Notes: a model not told the origin generated them from the letters alone. A stretch of DNA of 64,000 nt from Vibrio coralliirubri (GCF_024347375.1 NZ_AP025470.1:248001-312000); one strand, 5' to 3'; counted from the stretch's first letter, positions 20,172 through 30,038 are shown. Made by a program: numbers and translations.

Positions 20172-20900
20172 TTAGCCTAGGAAAGTTTCTAGTTCTTCGC
20201 TACCACCGATGTGTTTGCCACCGATGAATACTTGAGGAACGGTAGTGCGACCAGAGATTGCACGTAGGCTTACTGTTGTTGCATCTTTACCTAGAACCAC
20301 TTCTTCGTAGTTTAAACCTTTGTCGATTAGGTTCTGTTTTGCTTTCATACAGAAAGGACAGCCTGGCTTAGTGAATACTGTGATTGACTCTTGCTCTTTG
20401 TGCTCAGGAGCAAGGTAGTTAAGCATAGTATCAGCATCAGAAACCTTGAACGGGTCGCCTGGTACGTCTTCTTCGATGAACATTTTTTCTACCACGCCGT
20501 TTTTAACCAGCATGCTGTAGCGCCATGAACGTTTGCCGAAACCGATGTCGTTCTTCTCAACTAGCATACCCATGCCGTCTGTGAAATCACCGTTACCATC
20601 TGGGATGAATGTGATGTTTTCCGCTTCTTGGTCTGCTTTCCAAGCGTTCATTACGAATGTGTCGTTTACTGAAACACACAGAATGTCATCAACACCGTTT
20701 TCTTTGAATACAGAGTGTAGCTCGTTGTAACGAGGTAGGTGGCTTGACGAACATGTTGGCGTAAACGCACCTGGTAGGCTGAATACGATAACTGTCTTGT
20801 CTTTGAATAGCTCTTCAGTCGTTACGTTAACCCATGCATCACCTTGGCGAGTTGGGAATGTTACTTGAGGGATTGATTGACCTTCTTTAGATGCAAACAT
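20172..20900 (-). CDS. Peroxiredoxin-glutaredoxin hybrid (PGdx)
   Basis: 242-residue fusion. The N-terminal peroxiredoxin-5 type domain (1-160) has peroxidatic C50 in [15 protein letters not shown]; the C-terminal glutaredoxin has the CPFC redox pair at 181-184 ([12 protein letters not shown]) and the [15 protein letters not shown] glutathione-binding segment. It reduces peroxides with glutathione, the glutaredoxin acting as built-in reductant, as shown for Haemophilus PGdx. The start at 20900 is preceded by AAGGAAA; an in-frame upstream extension is not supported. It is divergent from oxyR with an OxyR-type site between, so OxyR control is likely. Confidence 0.95.
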   Translation of the reverse strand: MFASKEGQSIPQVTFPTRQGDAWVNVTTEELFKDKTVIVFSLPGAFTPTCSSSHLPRYNELHSVFKENGVDDILCVSVNDTFVMNAWKADQEAENITFIPDGNGDFTDGMGMLVEKNDIGFGKRSWRYSMLVKNGVVEKMFIEEDVPGDPFKVSDADTMLNYLAPEHKEQESITVFTKPGCPFCMKAKQNLIDKGLNYEEVVLGKDATTVSLRAISGRTTVPQVFIGGKHIGGSEELETFLG

Positions 20901-21017
20901 ATTGATTTCCTTAAATAGTATTTTTAATTTTGTTCTACCAGAGCTTAACGTTTTTCTTCGCTCTGTTTCGTTTCGTTTCGTTGAGCCCATTATTAGATAA
21001 ATCCTTTGATAGCTCTA

Positions 21018-21054
21018 ATCGTTTGATGTTATGGTTTTGATAGGTAAATTCTAT
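21018..21054. promoter_or_regulatory. Probable OxyR operator between PGdx and oxyR
   Basis: Four tetramers at 21018, 21029, 21040 and 21051 read ATCG-N7-TTAT-N7-ATAG-N7-CTAT, matching the OxyR consensus ATAG-N7-CTAT-N7-ATAG-N7-CTAT at 14 of 16 positions with exact spacing. The right half is perfect and lies in a larger inverted repeat TTGATAG/CTATCAA. The location suits activation of PGdx and autoregulation of oxyR. Confidence 0.78.
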
Positions 21055-21128
21055 CAAGAGCATTTTTTCTTTTAAATGTTTCTATTAGAAACCTTGTTCT
21101 TATTAAAACCTGAGGTAAGAGACTGATC

Positions 21129-22022
21129 ATGAACATTCGTGACTTTGAATACTTGGTGGCGCTCGCAGAGCATAAACACTTCCGAAAAGCGGCAGAAGCG
21201 TGCTTTGTCAGTCAGCCGACACTAAGCGGTCAAATACGCAAACTCGAAGATGAAATTGGACTTCAGTTAACCGAGCGTAGTCCAAGGAAGGTAATATTTA
21301 CAGAATCAGGGTTACAACTTGTTGAACAAGCCAAGCGTATTCTCAATGAAGTGAAAACTTTTAAAGATATGGCGAGTGGGCACGGTGAAGCGATGACGGG
21401 GCCAATGCACATTGGTTTTATTCCAACCGTGGGTCCTTACATCTTGCCTAAGATTGTTCCTCATCTTAAAGAGAGCTTCCCAGATCTTGAGCTTTACCTG
21501 CATGAAGCCCAGACCCATCAGTTAGTGAGCCAACTTGAAGATGGCAAGCTTGATTGCTTGGTACTGGCTGCGGTTGATGAAACGGCGGTGTTTAAAGAGA
21601 TTGATGTGTATGACGAGCCGTTAAGTGTTGCTGTTCCATGTGATCACGAGTGGGCTCAGCAAGACACTGTCGATATGCTGCAGCTAAATGGGCAAACCGT
21701 ACTGGCGCTAGGTGACGGTCATTGTTTAAGAGACCAAGCCTTGGGCTTCTGTTTTGCTGCGGGTGCCAAAGATGACGAACGTTTTAAGGCAACCAGCTTA
21801 GAAACGCTGCGTAACATGGTCGCGGCGGGGGCGGGGATTACCTTGCTACCTCAGTTATCGGTACCAAAGGAAAAGCAGAAAGATGGAGTGTGTTACGTAC
21901 CTGCGGTGAATCCAACACCTTCACGTCGAATTGTCGTGGCTTACCGTCCGGGCTCTCCATTGAAGGGACGTTTCGAGCAATTGGCTGAGACGATTCGAAC
22001 TCAACTGGAGAAGACGGCTTAG
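21129..22022 (+). CDS. oxyR: Hydrogen peroxide-sensing regulator OxyR
   Basis: LysR-family activator of peroxide defence. The 297 residues have an N-terminal winged helix (MNIRDFEYLVALAEHKHFRK; SQPTLSGQIRKLEDEIG) and a sensor domain with the two redox cysteines in GDGHCLRDQALGFC, nine positions apart as C199/C208 in E. coli OxyR. C199 forms the disulfide with C208 on peroxide exposure. It is divergent from the peroxiredoxin-glutaredoxin gene and convergent with mrcA, with a strong shared terminator. Confidence 0.96.
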   Translation: MNIRDFEYLVALAEHKHFRKAAEACFVSQPTLSGQIRKLEDEIGLQLTERSPRKVIFTESGLQLVEQAKRILNEVKTFKDMASGHGEAMTGPMHIGFIPTVGPYILPKIVPHLKESFPDLELYLHEAQTHQLVSQLEDGKLDCLVLAAVDETAVFKEIDVYDEPLSVAVPCDHEWAQQDTVDMLQLNGQTVLALGDGHCLRDQALGFCFAAGAKDDERFKATSLETLRNMVAAGAGITLLPQLSVPKEKQKDGVCYVPAVNPTPSRRIVVAYRPGSPLKGRFEQLAETIRTQLEKTA

Positions 22023-22063
22023 CGCTTGAGTTTAGAGCCTAGTCTGGTCAGATATAGATATAA

Positions 22064-22099
22064 AAAAAGGGTTGATATGAATGCATATCAACCCTTTTT
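22064..22099. terminator. Bidirectional terminator between oxyR and mrcA
   Basis: Perfect 16-bp stem AAAAAGGGTTGATATG / CATATCAACCCTTTTT with a four-base loop and T runs on both strands. Confidence 0.93.
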
Positions 22100-22133
22100 A
22101 TTGGTTCATGTTACTAGGTTCAACAAACCTTAG

Positions 22134-24695
22134 TTAGAACAGTTCTTCTACTGCTTCACCTGATGAGGTTGAGTAGATGTCATCATTGAAACGTTCAGTG
22201 ATGTACTCGGTTGGCTCTGTGCCTTTCTCGAAGTACTCGAACATCGATGAGCTATCGAACTTGTTAGTCAGTAAGCCTGTCTCACGGTCGATACGAACAC
22301 GAACGATGTTTTCTGGAATCTCTTTACGCTCAGCAGGAACGCCCGCTAACGCCGTACCCATGAAATCAACCCATGCAGGTTCTGCTGTTTTCGCGCCAGC
22401 TTCTGCACCCGTAATTTGGTTCTTACCAAGGTTCGAGTTCGCTTTGGTTCTGCCTAGGTTGCGGTTGTGGTTATCAAAACCAACCCATACCGTTGCAACC
22501 ATGCCTGGGCCGTAGCCGCTGTACCAAGTATCTTTCGAATCGTTGGTGGTACCGGTTTTTCCGCCAATGTCACGACGCTTCAATGGCTGTGCACGCCAAC
22601 CTGTACCGTTCCAACCCGTACCTGCGCTCCAATCACCGCCACCCCAGATGTTGCTGTACATCATTTCACGAACAAGGAATGCGTTCTGTTCAGAGATAAC
22701 TTGAGGTGCGTATTGTACTTTGGCATCCACATCTTGCTCTGCAAACTCATCCGCCATTGGATCTGAGGTCATTTGCTGCTGGCAATCGTCTTTGCACACC
22801 ACTTTCGGTGTCGCTTCAAATTCAGTCTCACCAAATGGTGTCTCAATGCGGCTGATGTAGAAAGGTTCAACGTAGTAGCCGCCATTAGCGAATACTGAGT
22901 AACCTTGAGCTACCTTCATTGGCGTTAAGCTACCCGCACCCAGAGCAATGGTTTCAGAGCGCGGTACTTCGTCAATATCAAAACCAAATCGAGTTAGGTA
23001 GTTACGAGTATCATCTAGGCCTACTTCGCGCAGTACACGTACCGCCATTACGTTTTTAGACTGAGCTAAGCCAATACGTAAACGAGTTGGACCCACGTAA
23101 GTCGGTGGTGAGTTCTTCGGTCGCCATGCGGTACCTTGGCTCTTATCCCATTGGTTAATTGGTGCATCGTTGATCAGTGAGGCTAGTGTTAAGCCTTTCT
23201 CAATCGCCGCTGAGTAGATAAATGGTTTGATACCAGAACCCACTTGACGAATAGATTGCGTTGCACGGTTGAACTTGTTGTGAACAAAGTTAAAGCCACC
23301 CACCATCGACAATACCGCGCCGTTGTTCGGGTTCATTGCAACAAATGCGGTGTTCGCATTCGGTACTTGGCTTAGTCGCCATACAATCGGTGTTTCTGAT
23401 TCTGCAGTCACTGACTCTTCTGTCGGCTCTTCAGAGACTTCATCACCGGTAACGGCTTCATGGCGAACCCAGATTTGCTCACCAACCGCCAGAATCTCTT
23501 TCGCTTGAGAAGGCGCTGGTCCTTGGCGGTTATCTGTTAGGAATTTACGCGCCCAGTTCATGCCTTGCCATTCGATAGTGCCTTCACCTTGGTTCTTAAC
23601 CCAAATTTGAGCACTTTTCGAATCAACCGCGGTAACAACAGCAGGGACTAAGTCACCATAGGTTGGTTGAGACTTAAGGTGTTTAACGATTTGTTCTTGA
23701 TCCCACGCTGATTGCGCAGTCTGCCACAATACTTTTTCAGCACCACGGTAGCCGTGACGCTCATCGTAGCCAAGTAGGTTCTTAATCGCGGCTTGGTTCG
23801 CTGCTTTTTGCAGTTTCGAATCCACGGTCGTGTAGACCTTCATGCCTGATGTATAAGCTTCTTCACCGTAGCGTTCCACCATCCAAGCACGTGCAACTTC
23901 AGCAACATAGGGCGCGCTTAGTTCGATCTCTGCACCGTGGTATTTCGAGATAATTTCTTCGCTACGAGCGTCATCGAACTCTGCTTGAGTGATGTATTTC
24001 TCGTCTAACATACGACGCAATACAACGTTACGACGGTTAGTCGCGCGCTCAACAGAGTAAATAGGGTTCATTGTCGAAGGTGCTTTTGGCATACCCGCAA
24101 GCGTCGCAATTTCACTTAGCGTTAGATCAGGAAGATCCTTCCCGAAGTAAACACGTGCTGCCGCGCCAAAACCATACGAACGGTGACCAAGGAAGATCTT
24201 GTTGACGTAAAGCTCCATGATCTCTTCTTTACTCAAAAGCTGCTCAATGTGGATCGCAATGAAGATCTCTTTGATCTTACGCATGATCTTTTTCTCATTA
24301 GATAAGAAGAAGTTACGCGCAAGCTGCTGAGTAATAGTACTCGCACCTTGTTTGGCTGAACCCGACATGGCAACTACGAGTGCTGCACGTGTGATACCGA
24401 TTGGGTCAATACCTGGGTGTTCATAGAAACGGCTATCTTCGGTGGCAATCAGAGCCTCAACTAAGTGGCGAGGAATCTCGTCATAAGTGACTGGATTACG
24501 ACGCTTTTCACCAAATTGAGAGATCAGCTTACCGTCTTGACTGAAGACTTGCATCGGCGTTTGGAGTTCTACGTCACGCAAAGTGGCAACATCAGGCAAC
24601 TCTGGTTTTACGTAATAATAAAACCCGAAAATTGTACTGACTCCAAGAATCATGCAAATCAATGTAAATATGAATAATCGCTTTATGAACTTCAC
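22134..24695 (-). CDS. mrcA: Penicillin-binding protein 1A, bifunctional peptidoglycan synthase
   Basis: Class A PBP that polymerises and cross-links peptidoglycan in the periplasm while anchored to the inner membrane. The 853 residues: N-terminal membrane anchor (about 7-28), glycosyltransferase 51 domain (EDSRFYEHPGID, GASTITQQLARNFFLS, KIKEIFIAIHIEQLLSKEEI), an inserted OB-type region, and the transpeptidase domain with the active-site Ser in RQVGSGIKPFIYSA, the SKN triad and KTGTTND. An acidic stretch EVSEEPTEESVTAESE sits in the inserted region. Divergent from pilMNOPQ, a conserved gammaproteobacterial arrangement. Confidence 0.96.
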   Translation of the reverse strand: MKFIKRLFIFTLICMILGVSTIFGFYYYVKPELPDVATLRDVELQTPMQVFSQDGKLISQFGEKRRNPVTYDEIPRHLVEALIATEDSRFYEHPGIDPIGITRAALVVAMSGSAKQGASTITQQLARNFFLSNEKKIMRKIKEIFIAIHIEQLLSKEEIMELYVNKIFLGHRSYGFGAAARVYFGKDLPDLTLSEIATLAGMPKAPSTMNPIYSVERATNRRNVVLRRMLDEKYITQAEFDDARSEEIISKYHGAEIELSAPYVAEVARAWMVERYGEEAYTSGMKVYTTVDSKLQKAANQAAIKNLLGYDERHGYRGAEKVLWQTAQSAWDQEQIVKHLKSQPTYGDLVPAVVTAVDSKSAQIWVKNQGEGTIEWQGMNWARKFLTDNRQGPAPSQAKEILAVGEQIWVRHEAVTGDEVSEEPTEESVTAESETPIVWRLSQVPNANTAFVAMNPNNGAVLSMVGGFNFVHNKFNRATQSIRQVGSGIKPFIYSAAIEKGLTLASLINDAPINQWDKSQGTAWRPKNSPPTYVGPTRLRIGLAQSKNVMAVRVLREVGLDDTRNYLTRFGFDIDEVPRSETIALGAGSLTPMKVAQGYSVFANGGYYVEPFYISRIETPFGETEFEATPKVVCKDDCQQQMTSDPMADEFAEQDVDAKVQYAPQVISEQNAFLVREMMYSNIWGGGDWSAGTGWNGTGWRAQPLKRRDIGGKTGTTNDSKDTWYSGYGPGMVATVWVGFDNHNRNLGRTKANSNLGKNQITGAEAGAKTAEPAWVDFMGTALAGVPAERKEIPENIVRVRIDRETGLLTNKFDSSSMFEYFEKGTEPTEYITERFNDDIYSTSSGEAVEELF

Positions 24696-24846
24696 CGGAT
24701 AATCCCTGATTAGTTAAGGCTGATAAGCAGCAAACCCTTGTACTCTAGGCTAAAAACTTAGCTTTCGTTTATTAACGCTTATTTAACTAATAATCACAAC
24801 CCCTAGATAATCAACGAAATGCTTGGCACTTCAGGAGCTAGGTCAC

Positions 24847-25872
24847 ATGGGTTCATCATTAATTACAGGTATAGATATAAATCATCACAGCATCAAAGCT
24901 GTGGTCCTAAAACCCGTGGGGGAGTTGTATGCCCTAGTGGGATACAAAGAGCTGCCGATTTCGGACGACATTTTTACAGCTAACCATACTTTGGAGTATC
25001 AGAAAACTGTTAAGAAACTTAAAGAACTTAGGAAAGGACTGCCTTTTGGCTGTCGCAACGTTGCCATTTCGGTACCTGATAACACAGTGATCAGCAAAGT
25101 ACTGCAAATAGAGAGTGAGTTAGAAGACAGAGAAAAAGAGTTTTCTATCTATCAAACCTTCGCCCATCAATCTCCCTTTCCTATCGAGGAGCTGAGTTTA
25201 GATTTTGTAAAGCTGGAAGACAAACGATTTGGTAAAGGTTCGACAAGCAGTTATCAGGTATACGCCACTCGTAAGGAAGTGGTGGATAGCCGAGCGGATG
25301 CATTAACTAAGGCTGGCTTTAAACCTGTGGTGGTGGATACACAGGCGCATGGGTTACTTAATATCTGGCAATTGGCCTCGCGTCTGTATCCCGATAAGAA
25401 AAACTGGTTGCTGGTGGATGTTGGAATCGACCAAACCTCGCTAGGGGTTATCCCGCAGAATTCGGCGCCTTTCTATAAAGACATCGCCTTTGGGACTCAA
25501 GATCTTCGCAGCTCAGATGACCCGAGTGATATCGAGAGCGTGTTCGGTACTATTGAAGAGACACATCAATTCATCGTTAACCTGATTGAGAAGCTCAAGC
25601 GTCAATTGCAGCTCTACTCCTCGGGAAATGCGCAGCAACCTATCTCGGGGATCTGGCTGATGGGCGAGGGCGTCAGCATTCCTATGGTAACCGAAGAGCT
25701 AGAACGTCATTTTCAGCTGAGCTGTGAGTCATTGAATCCTTTGTCTCTGTTTGAGAATAAGGTCGCCAAGAGACGCCGACTGCCGATGGACTGGCAACAC
25801 TTTGGTATCGCGGCAGGTATGGCGATGAGTGGACTCAAGTGGCAGGGAGAGAAGCATGTTGCATCAAATTAA
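24847..25872 (+). CDS. pilM: Type IV pilus assembly protein PilM
   Basis: Cytoplasmic actin-like ATPase of the pilus alignment complex; it binds the N-terminal tail of PilN. The 341 residues begin LITGIDINHHSIKAVVL (phosphate-1 motif) and include LLVDVGIDQTSLGVI (phosphate-2 motif) and WLMGEGVSIPMVTEEL (adenosine motif). Start at 24847 is preceded by AGGAG; a TTG 24 bases upstream was rejected. First gene of pilMNOPQ; pilN begins 17 bp before its stop. Confidence 0.94.
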   Translation: MGSSLITGIDINHHSIKAVVLKPVGELYALVGYKELPISDDIFTANHTLEYQKTVKKLKELRKGLPFGCRNVAISVPDNTVISKVLQIESELEDREKEFSIYQTFAHQSPFPIEELSLDFVKLEDKRFGKGSTSSYQVYATRKEVVDSRADALTKAGFKPVVVDTQAHGLLNIWQLASRLYPDKKNWLLVDVGIDQTSLGVIPQNSAPFYKDIAFGTQDLRSSDDPSDIESVFGTIEETHQFIVNLIEKLKRQLQLYSSGNAQQPISGIWLMGEGVSIPMVTEELERHFQLSCESLNPLSLFENKVAKRRRLPMDWQHFGIAAGMAMSGLKWQGEKHVASN

Positions 25873-26455
25873 CCTGCTGCCGTGGCGTGATGAGATTCGT
25901 GCTCAGCACAAGAAGCGTTTTATCCATCTGGTCATTCTTGGCGTCATCATTGCGCTTATAGGGCAATGGGCGGTTGGTCACTATTTTCACGACCAACAAG
26001 CCAAGCAGCAAGCTCGCCTCAATTACCTCAATCAGTACATTGCTGAGCTCGACCGACAAATTCAGTCGTTAAAAGTCGCAGAGCAAGAACACAAAGCCAT
26101 TCTTACTCGACTTGATGTGGTTGAGTCGCTGCAGCTTGGCCGCAATAAGACCACCGACTTTATGAACTTAATGCCGGAGCTGATTCCAGAGGGGGTGTAT
26201 GTCGACAAGATAAAGATGAATGGTCAGGAGATTGAAATGTCGGGCATTAGCGACAGTACTGCTCGTCTCGCCACCATGTTGGACAACCTCGAGCGTTCAG
26301 ATTCTCTGAAAGGGGTCGAGATGCACTCTATCGTTCATAACCGCAAGCGCTTCAATAAAGAATTTCAGACCTTCAAGGTCTCTTTTGTGTTTAGCCCTGT
26401 GTCTTTAGACAACACAACCGCGAGCAGAAAAGATAAGGGGGCGCATCATGGCTAA
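25856..26455 (+). CDS. pilN: Type IV pilus assembly protein PilN
   Basis: 199-residue inner-membrane protein of the alignment subcomplex. The conserved cytoplasmic peptide INLLPWRDE (4-12) binds PilM; one membrane segment follows (about 24-43), then a coiled coil and a ferredoxin-like periplasmic domain. The start at 25856 sits inside the pilM end with CAGGGAGAG before it, indicating translational coupling. Confidence 0.94.
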   Translation: MLHQINLLPWRDEIRAQHKKRFIHLVILGVIIALIGQWAVGHYFHDQQAKQQARLNYLNQYIAELDRQIQSLKVAEQEHKAILTRLDVVESLQLGRNKTTDFMNLMPELIPEGVYVDKIKMNGQEIEMSGISDSTARLATMLDNLERSDSLKGVEMHSIVHNRKRFNKEFQTFKVSFVFSPVSLDNTTASRKDKGAHHG

Positions 26456-27059
26456 CCTTCAAAATAGGATGAGCTTGCAAGATCTCGATGTTGATGAGAT
26501 CACCGAATGGCCATTATTGCCTCAGCTTCTCGTGATTCTGGTGTTGATAGTGTTAATCCAAGGTGTTGGCACTTGGCTTTATGTGCTGCCGCTCGATGAG
26601 GAGCTGAAACAGATGAAGCAACAGGAGCAGACCTTAAAAACGACCTTGAGAATAAAGGCTAATAAGGTTGCAGCCTTGCCTAAACTTCAGAACCAATTAG
26701 ATGAGTTAACCAGCCGTTACGATTACTTGTTAGAGCAGCTACCTGTTCAAAAGGAGTTGGCGAGTATGTTGGCCTCAGTGAATGAGCTCGGCTTGGATAA
26801 CGCGCTGACGTTTACGCGAATTGATTGGGGGCAAAAGCAGAACAAGGAGTTCCTTTATCGATTACCTCTCAATATTGAGCTGACAGGTGACTATCACGAG
26901 ATTGGGGACTTCTCTGCTGCCATCGCCAAGCTGCCGCGCATTATCAGCTTTGATGATGTGAATTGGCAGCGAGTCAGCCAAGAAAGTAGCACGCTGCACT
27001 TTAGGGTTCGAGCTTATACCTACCAGTTTAAATCGGAGGTCAATGATGAAACCCAATAG
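26448..27059 (+). CDS. pilO: Type IV pilus assembly protein PilO
   Basis: 203-residue partner of PilN. One transmembrane helix (about 25-47, LLPQLLVILVLIVLIQ), a coiled-coil region (LKQMKQQEQTLKTTLRIKA), and a C-terminal periplasmic ferredoxin-like domain. It overlaps pilN by 8 bp and pilP by 14-17 bp. The PilMNOP set links the cytoplasmic motor to the outer-membrane secretin PilQ. Confidence 0.94.
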   Translation: MANLQNRMSLQDLDVDEITEWPLLPQLLVILVLIVLIQGVGTWLYVLPLDEELKQMKQQEQTLKTTLRIKANKVAALPKLQNQLDELTSRYDYLLEQLPVQKELASMLASVNELGLDNALTFTRIDWGQKQNKEFLYRLPLNIELTGDYHEIGDFSAAIAKLPRIISFDDVNWQRVSQESSTLHFRVRAYTYQFKSEVNDETQ

Positions 27060-27564
27060 CGCGTTTTACTCAATCGTGTTGCTGCTTGCGTTGTCAGGCT
27101 GCAAAGCTAATCAAGACTCACTGCAAGACTTTGTGGCGAAGGTTGAAGCCAAGGCGAGAAAAGACGTCGAGCAACTTGTCCCAGCAACTGAATTCACGGC
27201 GGCGACTTATCAGCGCCGTGCCTTTCGTCCTCCCTTTGAACTGCCTAAAGAAGCCATCGTGCAAAACCAGCCCTTGGTTAAGAAAGACTGTTGGCAACCC
27301 AGCGCCCGTTCTCGTAATGGCAAGTTAGAGAAGTACCCGCTGAGTAAGCTTCGTTTAAGAGGCGTGATGGGCAGTGGATCAAGCGTGTTCGGCTTAGTGC
27401 AAACACCCAAAGGCAACGTGGTAAACGTCAAGAAAGGCCAGTTTATCGGCTTAAACAATGGCCGAGTTACTAAGGTGACGAGCCAGTACGTTCAGATTAA
27501 TGAAACTCTTCCAGATGGCTTAGGTTGTTGGCATAAGCGCAACGTTAGGCTGGCTCTGAAGTAA
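27046..27564 (+). CDS. pilP: Type IV pilus lipoprotein PilP
   Basis: 172-residue inner-membrane lipoprotein; the signal peptide ends in the lipobox LALSGC, giving a lipidated Cys near residue 19. The C-terminal beta-domain (LRLRGVMGSGSSVFGLVQTP … VTKVTSQYVQINE) binds the N0 domain of PilQ. Two adjacent ATG codons exist; 27046 has the better spacing to GGAGG (six bases), 27043 would be one codon longer. Confidence 0.93.
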   Translation: MKPNSAFYSIVLLLALSGCKANQDSLQDFVAKVEAKARKDVEQLVPATEFTAATYQRRAFRPPFELPKEAIVQNQPLVKKDCWQPSARSRNGKLEKYPLSKLRLRGVMGSGSSVFGLVQTPKGNVVNVKKGQFIGLNNGRVTKVTSQYVQINETLPDGLGCWHKRNVRLALK

Positions 27565-27599
27565 ACCAATGTCACATGATGTGGATATGAGATGTAAAT

Positions 27600-29318
27600 A
27601 TGATTAAAGGAATAAGTGGATTAGTGAGCAAGGCTCTACAAGGTTTTGCTGTGTCTGTGATGTTGGTTGTTAGCGTGCTCAGCCATGCCGAGAGCTTACC
27701 GAACAAATTAGAGAATATTGATTTTAGGGTGAACAAGGATAAAGACGCCGTCATCATTATTGAGCTGGCGACCAGCACCGCAGTGGTGGATGTTCAACGT
27801 GCTCAGGAAGGGTTAAGTATCGAGCTAATCAATACTCAGGTTGATGATGACAAGCTCTACCTGCTGGATGTTAAGGATTTCGCTACCTTGGTTGAAGGCA
27901 TTGAAGTCTACAAAGAGACACCAAGCACTCGGCTTCTAGCGACGATTAGCAATGACTATCAGTATGAGTACAACCTAAAGGGGCGCTTTATTGAGGTGGT
28001 GATCAGCAAACCGGTGATCGATGAAGCGACCAAAGAAAAAAGCGTTCTAGAGAAAGAGGGCAAGCTGATATCGATTAACTTCCAGGATATCCCAGTACGA
28101 AATGTCCTGCAGTTGATTGCCGACTACAACGACTTCAATCTCGTGGTGTCTGATTCGGTAGCCGGAAACCTGACGTTACGCTTAGATGGCGTACCTTGGC
28201 AGCAAGTTCTCGACATTATCTTGCAAGTTAAAGGCTTGGATAAGCGTGTTGATGGCAATGTTATCTTGGTCGCACCGAAAGCGGAGCTCGACCTTCGAGA
28301 GCAACAAGCGTTAGAGAAATCGCGCTTAGAAGAAGAGTTAGGGGAGCTTAAATCGGAAATCATCAAGATTAACTTTGCTAAGGCCACCGACATTGCTGAC
28401 ATGATTGGCGGTGAAGGTGCGGTCAGCATGTTGTCCGATCGTGGTTCAATTACCATTGATGAGCGCACCAACTCACTGCTTATTCGTGAATTGGAAGAAA
28501 ACATTGCCGTGATCAGAGGCATCATTGAATCGTTAGACATTCCCGTGAAGCAGGTACAGATAGAGGCACGTATTGTCACTGTTACCGAGGGTAACCTAGA
28601 TGAGCTTGGCGTGCGCTGGGGCGTTTCATCAACCAACGGAAGCTTCACCGTTGGTGGTTCAATCGAAGGCAACCACCCATCAGCTATTACGCCGTATGAC
28701 GACGATAGCGGCAGCAGCGTGATTGATGACTATCTCAACGTCAATTTAGGGGCAACATCGCCGAACGCCTCGAGTATTGCGTTTCAGGTGGCTAAGCTGG
28801 GCTCAGATACCTTACTCGATCTTGAACTGTCAGCACTGCAACAAGAGTCAAAAGCTGAAATCATTTCCAGCCCACGCTTAATCACCACCAATAAAAAGCC
28901 GGCTTATATTGAGCAAGGTACTGAAATTCCTTACTTAGAGTCATCTTCAAGTGGCGCTACGTCGGTCGCATTTAAGAAAGCGGTATTGAGTCTTAAGGTG
29001 ACACCGCAGATCACACCCGACAATCGCTTGGTCTTGGATTTGAGCGTGACTCAAGATAGGCCAGGGCAAGTGGTAAAAACCGGAACTGGTGAAGCAGTCG
29101 CCATTGATACGCAAAGAATAGGTACGCAAGTGCTTGTTAATAATGGTGAAACTGTCGTGCTTGGCGGGATATTTCAGCACAGCGTGAGCAGTACAGTGGA
29201 TAAAGTTCCTCTGTTGGGAGACCTGCCAGTTTTGGGTGCATTGTTCCGTCGCAGCTATGAAAATGTGGGTAAAAGTGAACTACTTATTTTTGTCACACCC
29301 AAAGTTGTGATTCAGTAA
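27600..29318 (+). CDS. pilQ: Type IV pilus secretin PilQ
   Basis: 572-residue outer-membrane secretin through which the pilus passes. Signal peptide (about 1-28, cleavage near SHA); AMIN-like N-terminal domain; STN/N0 domain with SINFQDIPVRNVLQLIADYN (about 155-175); N1 domain with INFAKATDIADMI; and the C-terminal secretin with RIVTVTEGNLDELGVRWG, SSPRLITTNKKPAYIEQG and the VPLLGDLPVLGALFRR signature. It is shorter than Pseudomonas PilQ, consistent with fewer AMIN domains. 35 bp after pilP. In Vibrio this operon serves MSHA and natural-transformation pili. Confidence 0.95.
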   Translation: MIKGISGLVSKALQGFAVSVMLVVSVLSHAESLPNKLENIDFRVNKDKDAVIIIELATSTAVVDVQRAQEGLSIELINTQVDDDKLYLLDVKDFATLVEGIEVYKETPSTRLLATISNDYQYEYNLKGRFIEVVISKPVIDEATKEKSVLEKEGKLISINFQDIPVRNVLQLIADYNDFNLVVSDSVAGNLTLRLDGVPWQQVLDIILQVKGLDKRVDGNVILVAPKAELDLREQQALEKSRLEEELGELKSEIIKINFAKATDIADMIGGEGAVSMLSDRGSITIDERTNSLLIRELEENIAVIRGIIESLDIPVKQVQIEARIVTVTEGNLDELGVRWGVSSTNGSFTVGGSIEGNHPSAITPYDDDSGSSVIDDYLNVNLGATSPNASSIAFQVAKLGSDTLLDLELSALQQESKAEIISSPRLITTNKKPAYIEQGTEIPYLESSSSGATSVAFKKAVLSLKVTPQITPDNRLVLDLSVTQDRPGQVVKTGTGEAVAIDTQRIGTQVLVNNGETVVLGGIFQHSVSSTVDKVPLLGDLPVLGALFRRSYENVGKSELLIFVTPKVVIQ

Positions 29319-29350
29319 TGAACAATTAGATTAAAAATAAAGTTGCATTA

Positions 29351-29413
29351 GTGGCACCTAACCTTGATAATTTCGGGTCTTATCACGAATTATCTGTGAG
29401 GAATCGGTGCCAC
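29351..29413. repeat. Long-range inverted repeat in pilQ-aroK gap
   Basis: GTGGCACC (29351-29358) pairs with GGTGCCAC (29406-29413), enclosing a second imperfect pair around 29367-29394 (ATAATTTCG with CACGAATTAT). No T tract follows, so this is a folded leader or weak terminator rather than a clear stop signal. Confidence 0.5.
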
Positions 29414-29494
29414 GGGCCTTTTAATTTCAGTACTTGTACTGACCTACCTTGTGGCGATGTCATTGAATTAACGTTGTAAATTACTGCTAAAAAC

Positions 29495-30013
29495 ATGGCT
29501 GAGAAACGCAATATTTTTCTTGTTGGCCCAATGGGCGCCGGCAAAAGTACAATTGGTAGACACCTAGCTTCCCAACTTCATATGGAGTTTCTAGACTCTG
29601 ACACTGTGATCGAAGAGCGCACTGGCGCAGACATCGCATGGGTTTTTGATGTTGAGGGCGAAGAAGGTTTCCGTAAGCGCGAAGAATCTGTAATCAATGA
29701 TCTGACAGAAGAACAAGGTATTGTTCTTGCGACAGGTGGTGGTTCAGTGTTGAGCAAAGAAAACCGTAACCGTCTATCTGCACGAGGCATTGTTGTATAC
29801 CTAGAGACAACAATTGAAAAGCAACTTGCTCGCACTAACCGCGACAAGAAACGCCCTCTACTTCAAACAGACAACCCGCGTGATGTGCTAGAAGATCTAG
29901 CTGTATCTCGCAACGCACTATACGAAGAAGTGGCGGACTACACAGTTCGTACTGACGACCAAAGTGCAAAAGTGGTAGCCAACCAGATCGTAAAAATGCT
30001 AGAAGAACGTTAA
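29495..30013 (+). CDS. aroK: Shikimate kinase I
   Basis: ATP-dependent phosphorylation of shikimate in the chorismate pathway. 172 residues with P-loop GPMGAGKST (11-19), shikimate-binding DSD and FRKRE, and the GGG motif in ATGGGSVL; the lid includes [11 protein letters not shown]. aroB follows 25 bp later, the usual aroKB order. Confidence 0.96.
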   Translation: MAEKRNIFLVGPMGAGKSTIGRHLASQLHMEFLDSDTVIEERTGADIAWVFDVEGEEGFRKREESVINDLTEEQGIVLATGGGSVLSKENRNRLSARGIVVYLETTIEKQLARTNRDKKRPLLQTDNPRDVLEDLAVSRNALYEEVADYTVRTDDQSAKVVANQIVKMLEER

Positions 30014-30038
30014 GTTCATTTTTTCGGAGAGCAAACCC

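Noticed and set aside
28124..28672. Antisense open frame of 182 codons within pilQ
   Set aside because: The sense frame carries the PilQ domains; the antisense product has no recognisable feature.
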